Positions 37,301-52,200 of a stretch of 64,000 bases of DNA are shown piece by piece; the first letter of the stretch is position 1; each line of letters begins with the position of its first letter. The stretch lies in NCBI GenBank assembly GCA_013400975.1, contig WBMZ01009460.1, forward strand, positions 62,001 through 126,000, read 5' to 3'. The position numbers were made by a program, and so were the translations under genes. The notes beneath the pieces were generated by a model. That model was not told the origin of the DNA. It saw only the letters and a program-made list of their open reading frames with translations, and ran no database searches. Origin of the DNA: Atrichornis clamosus (lineage: Eukaryota > Chordata > Aves > Passeriformes > Menuridae).

Positions 37301-38036
37301 TACAAACTTCATTACGCATTGGTGGAACAATTCCTGGGTCTGCGGACGAGAGAGAACCAGTGAAATCTTGGCTCCATCAAAACTAATTGCAAAACACTTG
37401 TTGCTGAAATAGGCCCAGGATTTATCTCAAAAGTAAAAAAAAAAAAAAATTAAAATTATGGCAGGAAACCGCAGGGCAGAAATCCTGTGTCTGGGAACAT
37501 CACATATCAGGACAAAACTCATGCAAGCGTTCTATTAACATTAACACTACTGTCACAACCATTAAAATGAGAGAGGGAGATTCTGATTTACTTAAATTAA
37601 GCAAAGATATCTATCTGTTTAGCATATTCGTGACTGCAGTACAATATATTTCAACACTGCGGTTGCAAAATAATCTTTATTTTTTTCCATGGGAGATTGC
37701 TCAAACCGCAATAATGTGTTTTTCCAAATTAAATAGATAACTTTACAGACTGCTGGGTAATAAAATACGAATAAACACAGAAGACATACCTTATTAAAAA
37801 ATTAGCTTGTCATTTTTCAGGCTCTTCTTTTGATTTGCAAGTTAATAAAAACCACAGCCAGTTGCCATAGGGAGGATAATTAATTATCCATCTATAAAAT
37901 TAATGTTGGGGGGTGAGGAGGCTTTCATTTGAAATATTCATAGCACACAGCAGAAACTTATTCGATCAGCGGAGATGGCAGTAGAAGTCTCCCACAGAGA
38001 CTGATCTCCTCAAACAGGGGTAGTTTGGGTGGTTTT
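34345..38036. other. Unique AT-rich non-coding DNA
   Basis: Few open frames are present, and none of 60 codons between about 37007 and 38036. The unique segments at about 34580-34700 (CTGCTAATGAATAGTG, GATAATTAAATTGAG) and 37840-37930 (GGATAATTAATTATCC) hold dense homeodomain core words. A (CT)n patch lies at about 37175-37187 and a run of A near 37437-37449. The 78-codon frame at 36126-36362 starts with a hydrophobic, signal-peptide-like stretch but has no other support. Confidence 0.5.
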
Positions 38037-41000
38037 TTAACTGAAGAACAGTTCTGATGGTGATAAAAGGTGGTCAAAAGAATGACTCAATTTACCAGCT
38101 CTCCTGCTGGCCCTCCTGTCCTCTGGAAGGACAAAGAATTGCACCTCTGGTTTCAGACAATGAGCTGTGCAAGCTGCAATCCCTCTTCTCCAGCACGTTT
38201 TTAAATGGGGCCAGTGCCAGCCCTGGGTCTCCCTGCAGCAGCTGTACAGCACATCCAGAACCATCTGAGCAGTCCCCTGCTGCTCACGTGGATAATTAAT
38301 AATCACCTGCACCCAGAGAGCCCCCAGGAGTTGACTCCAAACGTGGCTGGGCGACCACAAGACTCCCAGAGATGTATCTGGGCATGGAGTGAAGCAAATC
38401 TCTCTGGCATATCCCAAAGATCAGCTGAAGAGAGGTCAGTCAGAGAATTCAGTCCCCAGCCCAGTATTAAGTTTCCCACTCAGGCAAACCAGGAAGCCAG
38501 AAAAAAAATTAATAAGAGGAGATAACAATGCCCCCAAATGCTGTGTGAATATTTTAAAACTGAATAGTTATTCCAAAGTGAATTAAGGCAATTTTAACTC
38601 TGCATGAATGCTTCCCCCCAGAAGGTTTGAATAATCCACTAATGTGGAGATTTAGTTAATTTGAACCATTTTCTCTGTATCCTTTTCAGAACATTACCAC
38701 GTCTTTAAATTTGTTCTGATGCTGCTAGTGAGAAAGTAGATAAGTGTGGAATAGTTCTCATGACTGAATGTACTCCCACATCTACTAAAAAACTGAATAA
38801 AAGACATCTATAACTAACTCCTTATCCCATAGGACACCAAAAAGTTGCTAAATAAGTAGCTAATTTTTTAAGTCTTGTTTGGACCAGATTTATGCCATTA
38901 AAAGGATGCATATGAATATTCTTCATCTTTCCAAATTCTTCAGACATTATTGCTAATTTTGCACCACCATTACACAAGGTACAGAGAGCCCCAGTCCTCT
39001 GGTCCCAAAGAGGTCACCAAAGGCAAGAGATGACAGGAATGTGCAGAAAAAAGAAAAATTTCAAGGAAACTGTGAGGTCAAGGTGGCGACCATGGCATGC
39101 AGCTTCCATGGACCTAATCATTATCATTAGGCAGCAGGGCAAAAAGTGTGGACTCCAAGGCTGATAATGGCATTGCTGTGTGCAGGCTGATGGTGGCTTT
39201 CCTCCAAGAGTGAAGGATTGCCTGAGAGAAAGGAGCAGAAATGTGTGATTGAAAATGTAATGAGCAGGTGATGAAGGCCAGCATTATGGGCTGATTGGAG
39301 GCAGGAACTCTGATCTTGTTTGATACAGACTGCAAGATAAGTGGGGAAGAGTCTGAAAGCTCTGGAAAATGAAGACAAGCGATTTGGAGGATTAGGGAGA
39401 GGAATGGGTACATGGGTAGTACAGCCACAGTGATATACTCAGTTCCTATAACTGAGCCACATGGCATCTGTCAAAGTCAGAGGGAAAATGATCTTGCTGA
39501 AATGAAATAAAAGCTACCACCTGGACATGAGTTTTATTTAAACCAGCAGACAGAACAGGCCGCTGCCTCCAATATTATACAGGACCTAGACAAAATGTAG
39601 ATGTAAGACATGCAGAGCTACAGGAGCCCAAACACTGCCTGGATGGGAGACATCTGTAATGAGCAAAAACATGATGGTGATGTTTCAACCATAAAGGCAT
39701 TTGGGACTGTAAGTTAAGAAAATTTCAACAATCTTGATCTGATGTCTAGACATTCACGAGGAGCTGTTAGAGGCCCATATTCTAGTTTGGCAGGAAGGTC
39801 TGCAGAAGACAGTTGGACAAGCTGTCACACAGAGACAATAACATCATTCTGTCCACATTTTCACTTGCCTGGCTGCCTTTTTCTGCCGCAGAACTGGCTG
39901 TGCCCAGACAGAATCAACCAGAGATGCTCTTCTCCCCATCATGTTTTTAAGCTGTCAGGGCTTCACTTTGACAAATATTCCAGTGGGAATAGCATCACTG
40001 TGTCTCACAGTAAGAGTAACTGCAATCATCTATAAAATGCCTTAGAGAAAAAAACCAAAGATCTACTGCACTGTTTGAGCTCCTTCTGGAGAGGACATCT
40101 ACTACAGTAAGGGTGTTATTAATTACATCTCATAAAAGAAGGAGAACAACTCTGGATGATAAAATGTTATTTTTGTCCTGGAGTCTAACAATTTAACACT
40201 ATTTTAAAAGTAAATAAACAAGGCTGCCATTCTGAGAAAGAAGCCACAGTTTATTGCCATATTAAAGTCTTCATTTATCACAAAATATCTGGTTCGCCCT
40301 CCTCTCCTGCTAAAATTATATTATAAAAAAGCATGTGAAGATCCAAATCCCACTTAACTCTTCAGTGATTCATTTTGCTAAACTACTGTTCCCTAGGGGT
40401 AGACATATTTTAAACCACACTGGAATAATTACTTGGTCCTCTTGTAGTGTTTTCTGAAGTTGGAAGCAAAATATAAGAGTTGACATTTGCTCTCCAGCAG
40501 GGCAGGGAAAAGCCCACCACAGTTTCTTCAGGATCCAGCTCCTTAACTAAGGACTTCTCAACTCACTAACCTGCCCAAGCTACTGATTAAGTGAAGCAGA
40601 AGAGAAAAATAATGTGTGTTCTGTCACTGATCCAATGGGTGACAGTGTCCAACCTAGAAAATACATTGCCCTGGGGATGTTTACTGTGACATTCTCCGTT
40701 TTTACCTCTAAAAGGGCCTCTATTCATTTACCAAAAATATTTCTGTGAGATACCTCATCCCTGATTGTTAAGGTGGCATTTACAAAATGCCGCAGTCCTG
40801 GATGAAATGTGTCAGGATGACAGCTTCACAGATGGAAATCTCCTTTCCTGACCCTTAGGATTCATATAATCTGGACAACAAAGGTACTGAGATGATGAGG
40901 ATTTGGAAGTTTAAGTACCTGATTTGCAAGCACAATTAGGTATTTACATTCCAGAATATCACTGAATTTCAGCCTGCAGAAAAAGATAGTTGCAGAAAGA

Positions 41001-44000
41001 AAGGCCTTGTGAAGACAGATAACAGGAGCCTAAAATTGTACTACTATTTGGCGAGACTCTCACGACCTTCTGCCCAAAGCTGTACTCACGTTATCATTTA
41101 CTCAAAAATCCATGCCCAGCTGCTTCTATCAAAGTCTTTTCCAACTGATGGTTGTAAAATCCAGCTCAGGAAGAAATTCATCCTTAACAGTGTTCCCCCT
41201 GATTACACTTTGATGTCTTGTGCAATAGCTTTCCCCAGTTTCCCAGCTGCTTCCAGCAATGATGTGGCTGGAGATGTCCAGCCTGCAGGGACCAGGGCCC
41301 TGTAATATGAACCTACTGCCCTGAGAAATAAAAAAGGTGAAAACAATTGAGTTCATGGTCAAGCTGGTCTGTCAGGAGAGAAGAGCTTCCTGAACTTGAC
41401 ATTCCCCTTGGCATCCTCATTTTCCATAGTGCAAACCTGCACTTTCCTTATTCCTGCAAAAGTAATTGAAGGAGTTTTAAAGGGAGTAACATCAGGGCAT
41501 TCCCATTTCAAGCAAGCCAAATTAAAAAAAAAATAATAATAAAGAATATACATACTGTGGACAGCATCATTAATCAGATTGCTCATCTGCTGCTCCTCTC
41601 ACCACCATAAAGGATCTTCAAAGACACAGTGAAGGTTCCGTAGCAAACACTGCATGGGTGAAAAAACCCACAAGCCCACAGTTCATCAGCTTATACTTAC
41701 ACTGGGAGCAAGTAGAGTTCTTCAGATATCTGCCTCAGCTACTCAATCAACAAAGGATTTACTTTAAAAAGAAATTAATTTGCAAGACAATGTCATAGTA
41801 TCCAACAAGGACACTATTCTGTTCTACTAAATTATAGGGTGGCTGTCCTTGCTCACTCTACCCTCACAGCAACCCACTCACCTTCTCTTGGCAGTAACGC
41901 AGTAAGACAGGCCCATATTGAACACTAGCTAAGCCAGACAAGAAAAAATGGAAATATTACTTTGTGTTTTCTGGACAAATTAAACTTTTGCTACCGGTCC
42001 TTTGAAAAGCTTGAATGCCAATTACTCCATTCCTTCTGCCCTATGGTGTGGCTAATGGACATGGATAGCTGTGAGCAGCAAACCACAGTCTCCCTCAAAC
42101 AGGATGGATGCTCAGCACTGCAGAGCTGGAACATTTCATTTTTCATCCACAGGCAGTCAGTGTCAGAGGGCAGCACTTCTTCCCCATCTTCACCCTCCTC
42201 AGCAGAAGGGATCAAAGGAGTCTCGTGCTGACCCATGACTGTGACTGAAGAAACGTGGAGTGAACCAGGGCATTGACTTGCAAATGTCTACAGGGACTTG
42301 CCAAGCAAGAGAAGGTTTCTCTGTGTTTGCCAGTCATGCTCATGAGCTCCTTGCCAGGCATCACCAGCCAGCTCCAGCTATGCCAGTTCCTTTGCTTGGC
42401 TTGAGTTTTTAATCATATAAAAGGATGCTTCCACTATTTTCTTCTTCCTCTGCCTAAACTATCCTTCCTTTTGCACAGGGGCTGCCAAAACAGGGCTATA
42501 TTAAACGTTTATTACTATATGTCTTGTCTTCAGGAGGATATGATGAAGATAGGAGTGAAGTTGGAGACAGCAGTTCCTCAAACTCCCCAGCTGACAGGAG
42601 ACCTGCTGTTCAGCTATCAGAAATCTAGTCAAGGTGGGCAACAACTCAGAGCTGTCAGACAGATAACAGCAGATGCTATAGAAGATAGGGAGAAAAACCA
42701 ACTGGGGACAACAGCGATTTTTTTGGGGTGTATCTAAAAATCTAAAGTCCATAATTCAACATTTAACCTGGCCAAGGAAGAGCTCAAAAATATTCCTTTC
42801 ATAGAGACACGAAACATACATGCTGTTAAGTTGAACAATGGCATTTCCCTGTAATATGTTCCATGACTGATAGATGCAATTCATCCTTCCAATTCTAGAA
42901 GCTAGAAAGGGTTATAAAAAGAGGGACTAAAAAAAGAAGAAGAAAAATTTGCAGAATAAGGTCTGTAGAGAGGTACCAGTTTGTCTTGCAAGGGTAAAGA
43001 CATGGCTGAATTATTATAAACCTCCTCCCTTCATCTTTAGTATTTCTGAAAGATTAATATTTAACATTCCAAAGGCTTTTAGTTTCAAACCATTCTTTAA
43101 GGGGTTTTTTATTATTTTTAAAACAAATCAACCTGTAGATGAGGAAATCCCCCTAAGAGTTATACCTGCAGTGTTCAGTCAGATTCTGAGTTGTGTAATT
43201 GGCCAAATGACTAAAGCATGTCTGTGTTTCAGCATTGCCCTCTCTGAGACAATAATTCATCCATGAGTTTAAGCATGAGCCAATGGAGTTCTATGTGGCC
43301 AGAACAATATAATTATATATCAAAAGGCACTATGGAGAAAAATGAGATCCCACAGTAAGCATGGTTCCCTACACACACACCCCCCACAGGAAATGTCCAT
43401 TAAAAGAATAATAGGTTTTTATATAGGAAAAGAGTACCTTGGATAAACTGATGGGGGTGGGGGGGAAGAAAATCCTTAGTCCTCAATATTTGCAAAAAAT
43501 CTTCCAGATTTTTTCTGGAAATTAAATGCCCATTTCATTTCATGACAGGCACTAACAAGCTTGATTTTCTACTTCGTAAATGTCATCAAACCCAGAAATA
43601 TTGATTTCCAGTTCAGCTGATGGGTGTCAGATACAGCCAGCACTGTGCTTTCATGTAAAATTCATAATAGAAATCCTTGCAGGCTTCTGATTATGATCTG
43701 TATATATCTGCCTACTAATAAGTGAAATTACTTATCTCCCTCATACAGAAATATAAATAACTGTTGACTAAACACAACAGTTTTTCGTAATCAAATGCAA
43801 ATAATCTCTTCTCAATATGAAAATTGTTTCTGACACGAAGTAATGTGTGAATCAGGCTCCTCCAAATGAGCATTTTTCCACTCCAATTCAACATGGAGAG
43901 TTATGCTCATGTGGCATGCTGTACCCACACTCATTACACCTGCAATAACTGGCTCTCTTGCCATCTTGCTCTGAGGATACAAAAATGCGGATTAAGCATT

Positions 44001-46182
44001 TGAGAAGAACAACAAAAATTCCTTTCCAGGAGCAGCAAATAAGGCACATAAAAGAACCCACATTCAGAGAGGCATCTGTGTAAACCATTAATCCTTTTTG
44101 AAACTGCATTGCTTGCCACTCCATGTTCTGGCTTTTGTGTGCTACACATCCCAGACTCTCCCCGTGTGTTGTCCTGGGAGTTCAGGCATCTCCTTCAGGG
44201 CTGTGGATTCTGAGCATTTTGGCATGGATGAAAGGGACAGTGCATTATTTTAGTTTATTTTATGACTTAGAACTTTTATTTCCTCGGACTTCTACCTCCC
44301 CACGTGGAAGTGGTAAGTATTTGACAGATATTTATGAATAATTTCAAGACAGATGAAAATTATAATACAGGTGCATGTTTTCCACACATCCACTTAGCAT
44401 TATCCAGGGTTTTAAGAGAGAAGTAGAAAGTGGAACCAGTAACTAACAAATAGGTCAGGAAAATCTTCCTGCAAGTATACAAAACACAAGGAGAACTAAA
44501 TGGTTTGAGACAATGAAATAGGTGGGAAAATTTTCAGATGATTCAAAAAGAGATTTACAACCTAGATGTAATTTCTGACTGATAGATATTTTGTTACATC
44601 ATTGGAAAATTCCACAAGGAAAGAAACTCAGCACACATGAAGGAATGGGAACACCCTGGTTTGCCACCGAAAGCTGATGTGGAAGAGTTCACACAGATGT
44701 ATTGGCAGATACAAGTTTATATCAAGACAACATCTCTGAATGCATGATCTCACTGGCTATAAAAGTATCTTGCAATAGCAGGAGGGAGAGGGAACAGGGA
44801 GGAAGGATGACTGCAGATTGTCTCATGGAGATGCTCAGAAACACTAATAAGGGTTCAGCTACCTCACCAACCACTCGAGTTTTAACAAGAGCATTTTCTC
44901 AGTACACTAGAAAAACATGTAACCAGAGGGGAATCAAATCAAGAGAAACTCGATTAGAGCTAGAGCAAAGAGAGATGAATGGCCTGCAAGTGTCCAGCCA
45001 CAAGACAGTCCATAACACAAGACATTCTGCAGTGTAAAAGAGGCAAGCGGACTGTGTGAGATATCTGGAGATAGCATCATGAAACCATCAGCAACTGTGT
45101 GCAGCTGCAGGATTAGGTAACCACCAGCAGTTGCACATAGCTGCAGGGAGAGGCTCTTTGTTCCTTAAATTACCTGTGGTACCCATTATCTTTGGGATGA
45201 ATTTGGCTAGAGACCCAGAGAATGTAGAAGATGCCATCTCTGCTTTCATCAGCTAAATGAACTCCTGGTTATTTTCCAGTAGCTTGTATATAAAACAACT
45301 CATTGCTATTCCATGGACTAGCTTCTCCAGTCCTCTGATCAAACCCTAAAGCTTCTGGAAAGGCAAGAAGAAGAAACTAAAAAAGCATACATAGTGCCAA
45401 TAAAATTCCATGCCATCCAAAAATGTACTTGATAGGTGCCCATTCCTTGCTGGTAGGCTGTGAGTCAATGAGGCAGCTGAGTTAAAGCTGGATGAAAAAA
45501 CTCCTGTGGGTACCTGGATGAACACAACACACAAAGAAGATGGATTTTAAAAGGAGCTTCATCCATGTAGAAACTGGAATTTATCTTGCAGGGTCTCCCT
45601 GAAAATGTTGTTTCTAATCATTATTAAAAGACTCAAAGGCCAGTGATGAAATCTGTTGTGTGAGCCCAGAGTTGTTTGCCACGAGCTGAAGTTAAAACAA
45701 TTTGTGACAGAAGCAGCATTGCTATATCAACAGCATAACATGGTTTTACTAACACATACTCAACCTCATTACAGCCTGAATCAATCTCAGCTCAATCAGA
45801 TATTGCATATTTTATAAGACAAACCATCAAGGAATCTTCTCCCACAGAGCATTAGCAGAGCTAACAATAGGGCAGGTTTACAGGACTATCATGGGATTAC
45901 TTTCAAAGCAAGAGCCCTAAAAGCTTGAGGGACTACTTCACACCCAAATCCCAGTGTGGAACACCATAAAGACCTTCCCTGAACTCCACTTTTAGCTTAA
46001 CCTCATAAACCAACTCTCACTCCTGCTCTTGTGCAGTGCTGACAGTCTTAGAAGCCATGTCACACATTCTCTCCCCACATCACTCCACACCATTTCAGGT
46101 TTGGTCATGGAGATTTTTCCCAATTATTATTAATACATTTATTGTTGCTCTATTTTGGTGGGGTTGGTTGGTTTGGGGTTTG
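38037..46182. other. Unique non-coding DNA
   Basis: No transposon, RNA gene or credible exon is recognised in these 8 kb. Frames of up to about 126 codons (38037-38417 minus; 44702-45037 plus) have no domain I can name. Simple-sequence patches include an A-rich ATAATAAT stretch at 41525-41541, a CA/C-rich patch at 43371-43388 and a G-rich patch at 43453-43466. A degenerate 28-bp repeat at 45084-45147 is listed separately. Confidence 0.5.
45084..45147. repeat. Degenerate 28-bp direct repeat
   Basis: A segment starting ACCATCAGCAACTGTG and ending GCTGCAGG (45084-45111) recurs as one starting ACCACCAGCAGTTGCA and ending GCTGCAGG (45120-45147). The copies are separated by 8 bp and differ at roughly a quarter of positions. 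This is probably an old local duplication. Confidence 0.5.
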
Positions 46183-46207
46183 TTTTTTTTTTTTTTTTTT
46201 NTTTTTT
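46183..46207. repeat. T homopolymer with an ambiguous base (assembly N)
   Basis: A T-run of about 24 contains the only N in the window, at 46201. This is typical of an unresolved homopolymer in a draft assembly. The frame crossing it (46036-46467) and its minus-strand counterpart cannot be trusted. Confidence 0.9.
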
Positions 46208-49200
46208 GCTTTGTTGTCTTGTTTGAGTTTTTTCTATCTGGAACTTGTTGTCTTAAGTACCAGTTTAGTTGCTGCCTGAGTTCCCAAAGCCAGCTTCCCA
46301 TTTGCAGGTCACTTAGACAAGTTTTGGCTATAAACCCAAGTCCCTGCATGGCTGGGTTATTCTCCCCTTTTCTGCTCCTCTCTCAAAGAACTTCTCAGAT
46401 GAGAAGAGAAGCTTATCTGGGGGATCTTTCCATGAGGTCTCTCCACCCAGCTCTTCCCTCCAGCTAGGGCATACTGCAGTCTGGTGCCAAATTCAGCAAG
46501 ATGCAGCATGTGAAAAAGCACTGTTTATTTTCTAAGGAAATAACTGCAACCTGTCTTTTCACTTCCACCTTCCTAAAGGACACAGACATCCCAAGCACAC
46601 ACTCGTGGAGTGTCTTTCCAACTACACTGAGCACGACTGAAGGACCCCACAAGAGGGTTCTGGGAATGGGTGCACACGAGAGCTGGAGTCAACTTGAAAT
46701 ATCTGCAGGCCCCTGAAAATTTTATTTTTGCAGTGATCTCTTTAGGAAATAACTATCTAGCATTCACCCATGGCTACCTCAGAAGACAGATGGCCCACAC
46801 AAAGAGCTGCAAAACATTTTCTCCATGAACATTTGTACTGTAAAGCCTTGACTGTTTAGTGTAGAGGTTAATGAAGCTGTGCAGAGAACATGGTCTTGCT
46901 GAGATTATTGCTTCTGGGCAACACACAGCACAAGCCATTCTCAATCCAAATGAAAGGCATGACAGCTAGACCAATTAAAACTGTTTCCAAACAAGCTTTG
47001 AGACACAGGGCAGCTGTAATGTGACTATTTTTCCTAATCCCTCTATTCCACAAACACTGTCTAATTGGCATGCCTAGTAGCCTCTGAATCCAGCACTCTC
47101 AAAAAGATTTGCAGTGCCTTGCTTGAGACACTTAATGTAAAGATCCTAAAGCAACCCAGTCCCGTCACATCACCCAGGCTCATTCAGAGGACAAAAAATC
47201 CCCATCAGAGAAAATCTGCTGCTTTTTAATTAATTTCTTGCCTCAGCAGCAAAAGGTTGTTCCTGAATGCTGTCTGGGAAAAGCACAAGCATTCAGAAAA
47301 CTGCTGCTATCCAGTCCCCTTGGTAGCTCAATATTTTCTTAAACCATCACAAAAGCTTTTTATGCTGCAGGGAGAGTCCACATGCATTCATGGCTGTGCA
47401 CATATATACACACACTGCTTGGTTAACTCTCCCATAAATATTTTCTCTGCTTTGGTATAATACCGTAAAAAGGTGCATCATAAAATCCCTCTGAGAGAGA
47501 AGTTTTGTTCTCAAATATGTGGTTTGCCTTAGTGTGTCTAGATGCACAGAAAATCCAAAAAGGACAGGGGACCAGATACAATCTCTATTTGTAATAATCT
47601 TGGGTTTATTATTAATCAAGCAGAGAAAATCAACAAGAAATAAGAAGTTTTCCCTCTTAAATCTTCAGTAATCATTCATATGCCATTAAACAGCCTTACC
47701 TAGAGGAGTAAAACAGGCATCTCTAGGACTCAGCAGAATAGAGGCCTCTACTAGATGCAGAAATTGGAGCTATGCCTGAAGCTACATCATTCCCATAAAC
47801 CCAAAATTACAGACTAAACTCATTAAACAGGTGTAAGTCAATCAAAGGCAAGAAACTACATTCTTATCTTTGCAGTGGATTCTACCTACTACTGGTGGAC
47901 CATTAAGCACAATAAAATATTATCATTGTAAAGAACCAAGCTCTTTTCCTTCCAACTCTTGGCTGACCTAAGTTCTTTCTTTTACATCTATTTTACAAGT
48001 GTGGGCTGCTCCAGATCTTACTGAAGAAGGAAAAGTAGAGCAGAGCTCAATATTCCTACTTAAGAACAGATGTTAAGTCATGATGAGCATCAACAAATAT
48101 AAACAGTGCAGAAGTACCAAAAGAGAAAGACCAACTTCACGAGGAGCTCCTGATCCTGTATGACCAGACCTGAAAATCTTCAGAGAAGACTTGAGCCCAA
48201 GTGGGAACAGGCTTCAAGGGAAGAGAAGCCTGTGCCTTGGAACTTGCCTCAGACTCCGTGTCTTTGAATCCAACAGGGCAAATCCTGGGACTTCTTCACT
48301 GCTCGGGATGCTCATCAGTGACATCAGTTCAGGATGTCACGGAGTCTCTCACTGGAATATGCCTCTATTCATCTCAGCTCCCCTGCTGTGCTGCTGCTAT
48401 ATTTATCTTTGCTGCTGTCTGTCATTTAGATGTCAGTTTGCTCAGAATAGGTCTGACACAAACTTCAGAGTTACCATTTTCTTAAAAGATTCTTTTTTGA
48501 GCTATGCTTTACTTTAGCATTCCTTCAGCAGTGGTCTCAAATGATCGTGCTTTCCCACAGACTGGGAGACACTGTTAGAGGAATATCAAGAATGTGGAAT
48601 TTAAACACCAGGTCCCCTCAATTCATGGATTAACCAATCACACAGAAATAAAACTGGGATCTGAGCTGCACACTGATGTTGCTTTATGATATATTTAACC
48701 CAAACTCCCTAATGTCACACTCCATTAATAGAAAAACCAAGGTCATAATTTGAAGGAGCTACAAAGACAAAAGTTTGCCGGCTTTAGGTGCAATCTCAAC
48801 TGATGTAATATTATTTCAATGAGAAAATCGAATAGATATATAGAGAAAAATAAATAAAAATATATAGCATTGCATTGGTTTTACATGGTGATTTCTCAAG
48901 ACCAAAAATAAAAAGGCTTTGCTGGATAGCATGTTGTTTTAGAGGTAGATTTTTCCATGAACATCTATTCCCTCCCTTCTTTCTGGCTCTTCTCCTTAGA
49001 TTTTCTGGTTTTCTTTGCCCAAATGTGTTGGCTCCTTTTCTCTGGCTTGGCCCTGTATGGGTTTCAAGATTATTCCAAGTTGTTTTTACACAGCCTTCTG
49101 GATCATGTTAGGAAAAGGTGCTTTAAAAACATGTTAAAATAATGTTATTTTTAAATGGAGTTCAGGACTGACAAAAGGCACTGTGCTGACTGACGATCCA

Positions 49201-52200
49201 ATTTGTTTGCATTAGGAATGCATTACTGGTTGGCCAGTCAAAAGCATGTAGACAATGTTTATTGACACTCCCATGTAAATATCTGCCGTTAGCTTTTCTT
49301 TAATACAATCAGGCTCCAAACCATTTGTACTTTTCAGTTCCTTTCCATTCAGCCAGTCATTTACTCTGCACCTTGCACAAGCCTGGAGGAGCAGAGAGGC
49401 CAGAGCCAAGCAGGAGAGGTTCTGCCAAGGTGCTCATTCCTTCCTGCACCAGGGTTGGGAGCAAACTGGAGGCAAGATCCCAACACACATCTCCACACAC
49501 ACCTCCTTGGCTTTGGCCAAACTCTTTTGGTGAAGTCTTGCTGAAGCAGGAGCTTAATCATTGCCAGAAGGTCAAGTATAGGATGAACTTGTGCCCTGCT
49601 GCCTCATGCTCAGGGGACAACTTCCCCCTCATTAGTCTCACCCAGTTAAGTCATAATCAAGTTTAACAAGACAGATTCATGCATGAAGACCTGGAGTAGG
49701 AGGAAATGCATCCATAAAGAGGGCAAATACAAGCAAACAGAACACCCCTCCCCAAAGTAGTGCCACAATGCCTACAGAATGCTGCCTAAACTATCCTTGG
49801 GCCCTCCTGAAAGCAAACTTGCTCCCTCCCGTTCTCCACCATGGGTTTGGGCCACCTCATTGCTCAAAGCTGGGATGTCACATCAGCTGTGACCCTGCTG
49901 TGTTCCAGAGACAGAAAAGACTCAGCATTCCCTGAGGTCAAGTCCCGAAAGGACTCGGGCAGGTTTCCCACACCTACAAAAAACCCACTGCAGGGCAACG
50001 CCTGCTCTTGGCCATCAACTCGCCCCAGCAGCAGAGAAAACAGCAGAGAAATACCCTTCACACCCCTGGGCTTTCCGAGGGTGTGTTTCTTCCTGACTTA
50101 GCTCCTCACCTTTCAAATTCTACAAACCTGAACTTCCTCCCTGGCTGTGTACTCAGTGTGTTTCATTGTGCCCCCATTGTTGTGCATTGTTTGCTAATTT
50201 CTGGGAAGCAACTCCACTTTCCACACCACTGGGATTATGTAAAGGGGGCAGAGATGATACAGAGCCTTTGGTTATTCACCTCTGAACAGGGGAGCTCATT
50301 GACTTAACTACAAAAGTTTGCATTGTGCTGAGAGCTCTGAATTTTTCCATACCACAGCTTCAAACTTTTAAAAAGATTACTATCAACATTGCCATTAAAA
50401 TACAGTTTTTGCTCTCAGAAGAGGAGAAATCTGTTCTAACACAATAAACTACTGAATGTTTTGAAAGCTTGAGTTGAAAGATATAGCACTGCAATCCCCT
50501 GCATAAAACTTAGATACTTAATAGTCTCTGAATTTCACATGTCAAATACTGAAAAAAATATACACTTTTTCAAATAAAACTGGTCAGTTTTTAGAAAACA
50601 ATTGACAAAGATTCTGACACAGAAGGTAAGATTCAAGCCATGTGCTGAAAAACGGGCTTCTGGATATTTCCTGAAGTCTCTTCCCCTTCCTGATCCAAAC
50701 TCCATCAGGTTCCAGTACCATCAGAAGAGATATCCCATCTCTCTCATTAATGGTAAAGTCATTACTATGTCTAGCTCTAAAATTGAGCCTATATAATGCA
50801 CTGGTAAAAAAGAGTTCTGAATCTATATGGAAAACATTCAGAATTAGCACATCAAAATGTGATGTAAAGAAGAAATAAAAACATATCCAGCTTCAGTAAA
50901 CCCAGAAAAAGTCGTCTCATTCTCACAAAATTCCTTTGCATTGTTTCAACAATTTTCAAAGAGTAAAAATTTCAATAATGAAAATTTGCGGAATATTAAT
51001 ATTTGAGTTATTATGTCTTGTTGACTCCTGAGTACATCTGCCCCATCCCTGTCATATCCAAGGTGCTGCTCTGAGCTCCGTGGCTCCAGCCAGCTCCTCT
51101 TGCTGTCCATGGAGTGCACAATCCCACGCTGTCCACCAAGCCTCAGCCAGCTGAGGACTCCTTTTGGGCTCAGAGGCAGCCGTATTGCCAGAATCTCACA
51201 CAATACTGAGCAAGAAAACGTACTCCAGATAATCAGTGCATCTGACAAACAGGAAAAGGGTCACGGCTCTGAGAAGTGGGTTCCCAGAGCATTCCCTTCA
51301 CACACACAACCTTGTTCTCCCCAGTCCAACAGCTGGGAGCCAGCTGAAATATAAGAACCTCTCCCCTCCAGACTATACTCCCCACTCGGGGTTTAAGACA
51401 ATTACACAGTTATTTTGTGTAAAAAAAAGTCAGTCAAGGGGGAGAGACAATTTGTTTTATTTCTCACCCAGCTACATTACAGATTTCTAGGAGCATTAAC
51501 TCATCTGCCTTTCCACTATTTTACTTTCATTATAGGTTGGAAATGGGAAGCCATTTTTTACGAGAAGGATCTTTAACTAGTTAGAAATTAAACTGCTCAA
51601 ACTGGTGCGTCCTGCGAAATGGAACATCTATTATCTGGGGCCCGTGGCTTTGGTTGTACCTTATTTATCATCACAGCAGGTGCTTCTCCAAACCCAACCA
51701 CACTCACCAAGTTCCCAAGCTAGAGCCAAGACACAAAGACAAGGAAAAGACATGTGATAACTGAGACAGAAACATCCAGATACAAAACTTCATTATAAAA
51801 TAAGGCAGTAGATACCAAAACAAAGCAGCTGTGCTGAAATAGGACTGTATTCCACAGCAACCCCGTACTCCCAGGCTGAGTGGGCAGATCTGTCTTTCAT
51901 CATTCCCAGCCTCTCCACCTCGGTACATCCTTCACTCATTTGCTGCTGCCAAGCTCCTGTCTCAAGTAATAAACAACACGTGGGCATCTTGTGTGACTGG
52001 GCCCAAGTGGATCAAAGCCACCAACACTTCCACAACCAGTTTCCTGCTCCAGCATGATGGTACTTTTCAGCATGCTGACTGTCCCCACCACTGGTGAATA
52101 TCCCGGGGCCCCAGAGAACCTGAGCTGGAGCAAGTCTGGCAGATCCTGCAAAGTGCAGAATTAGCCAAAGTGCACAACTTTTAGTCTTCCCTAATTCTCC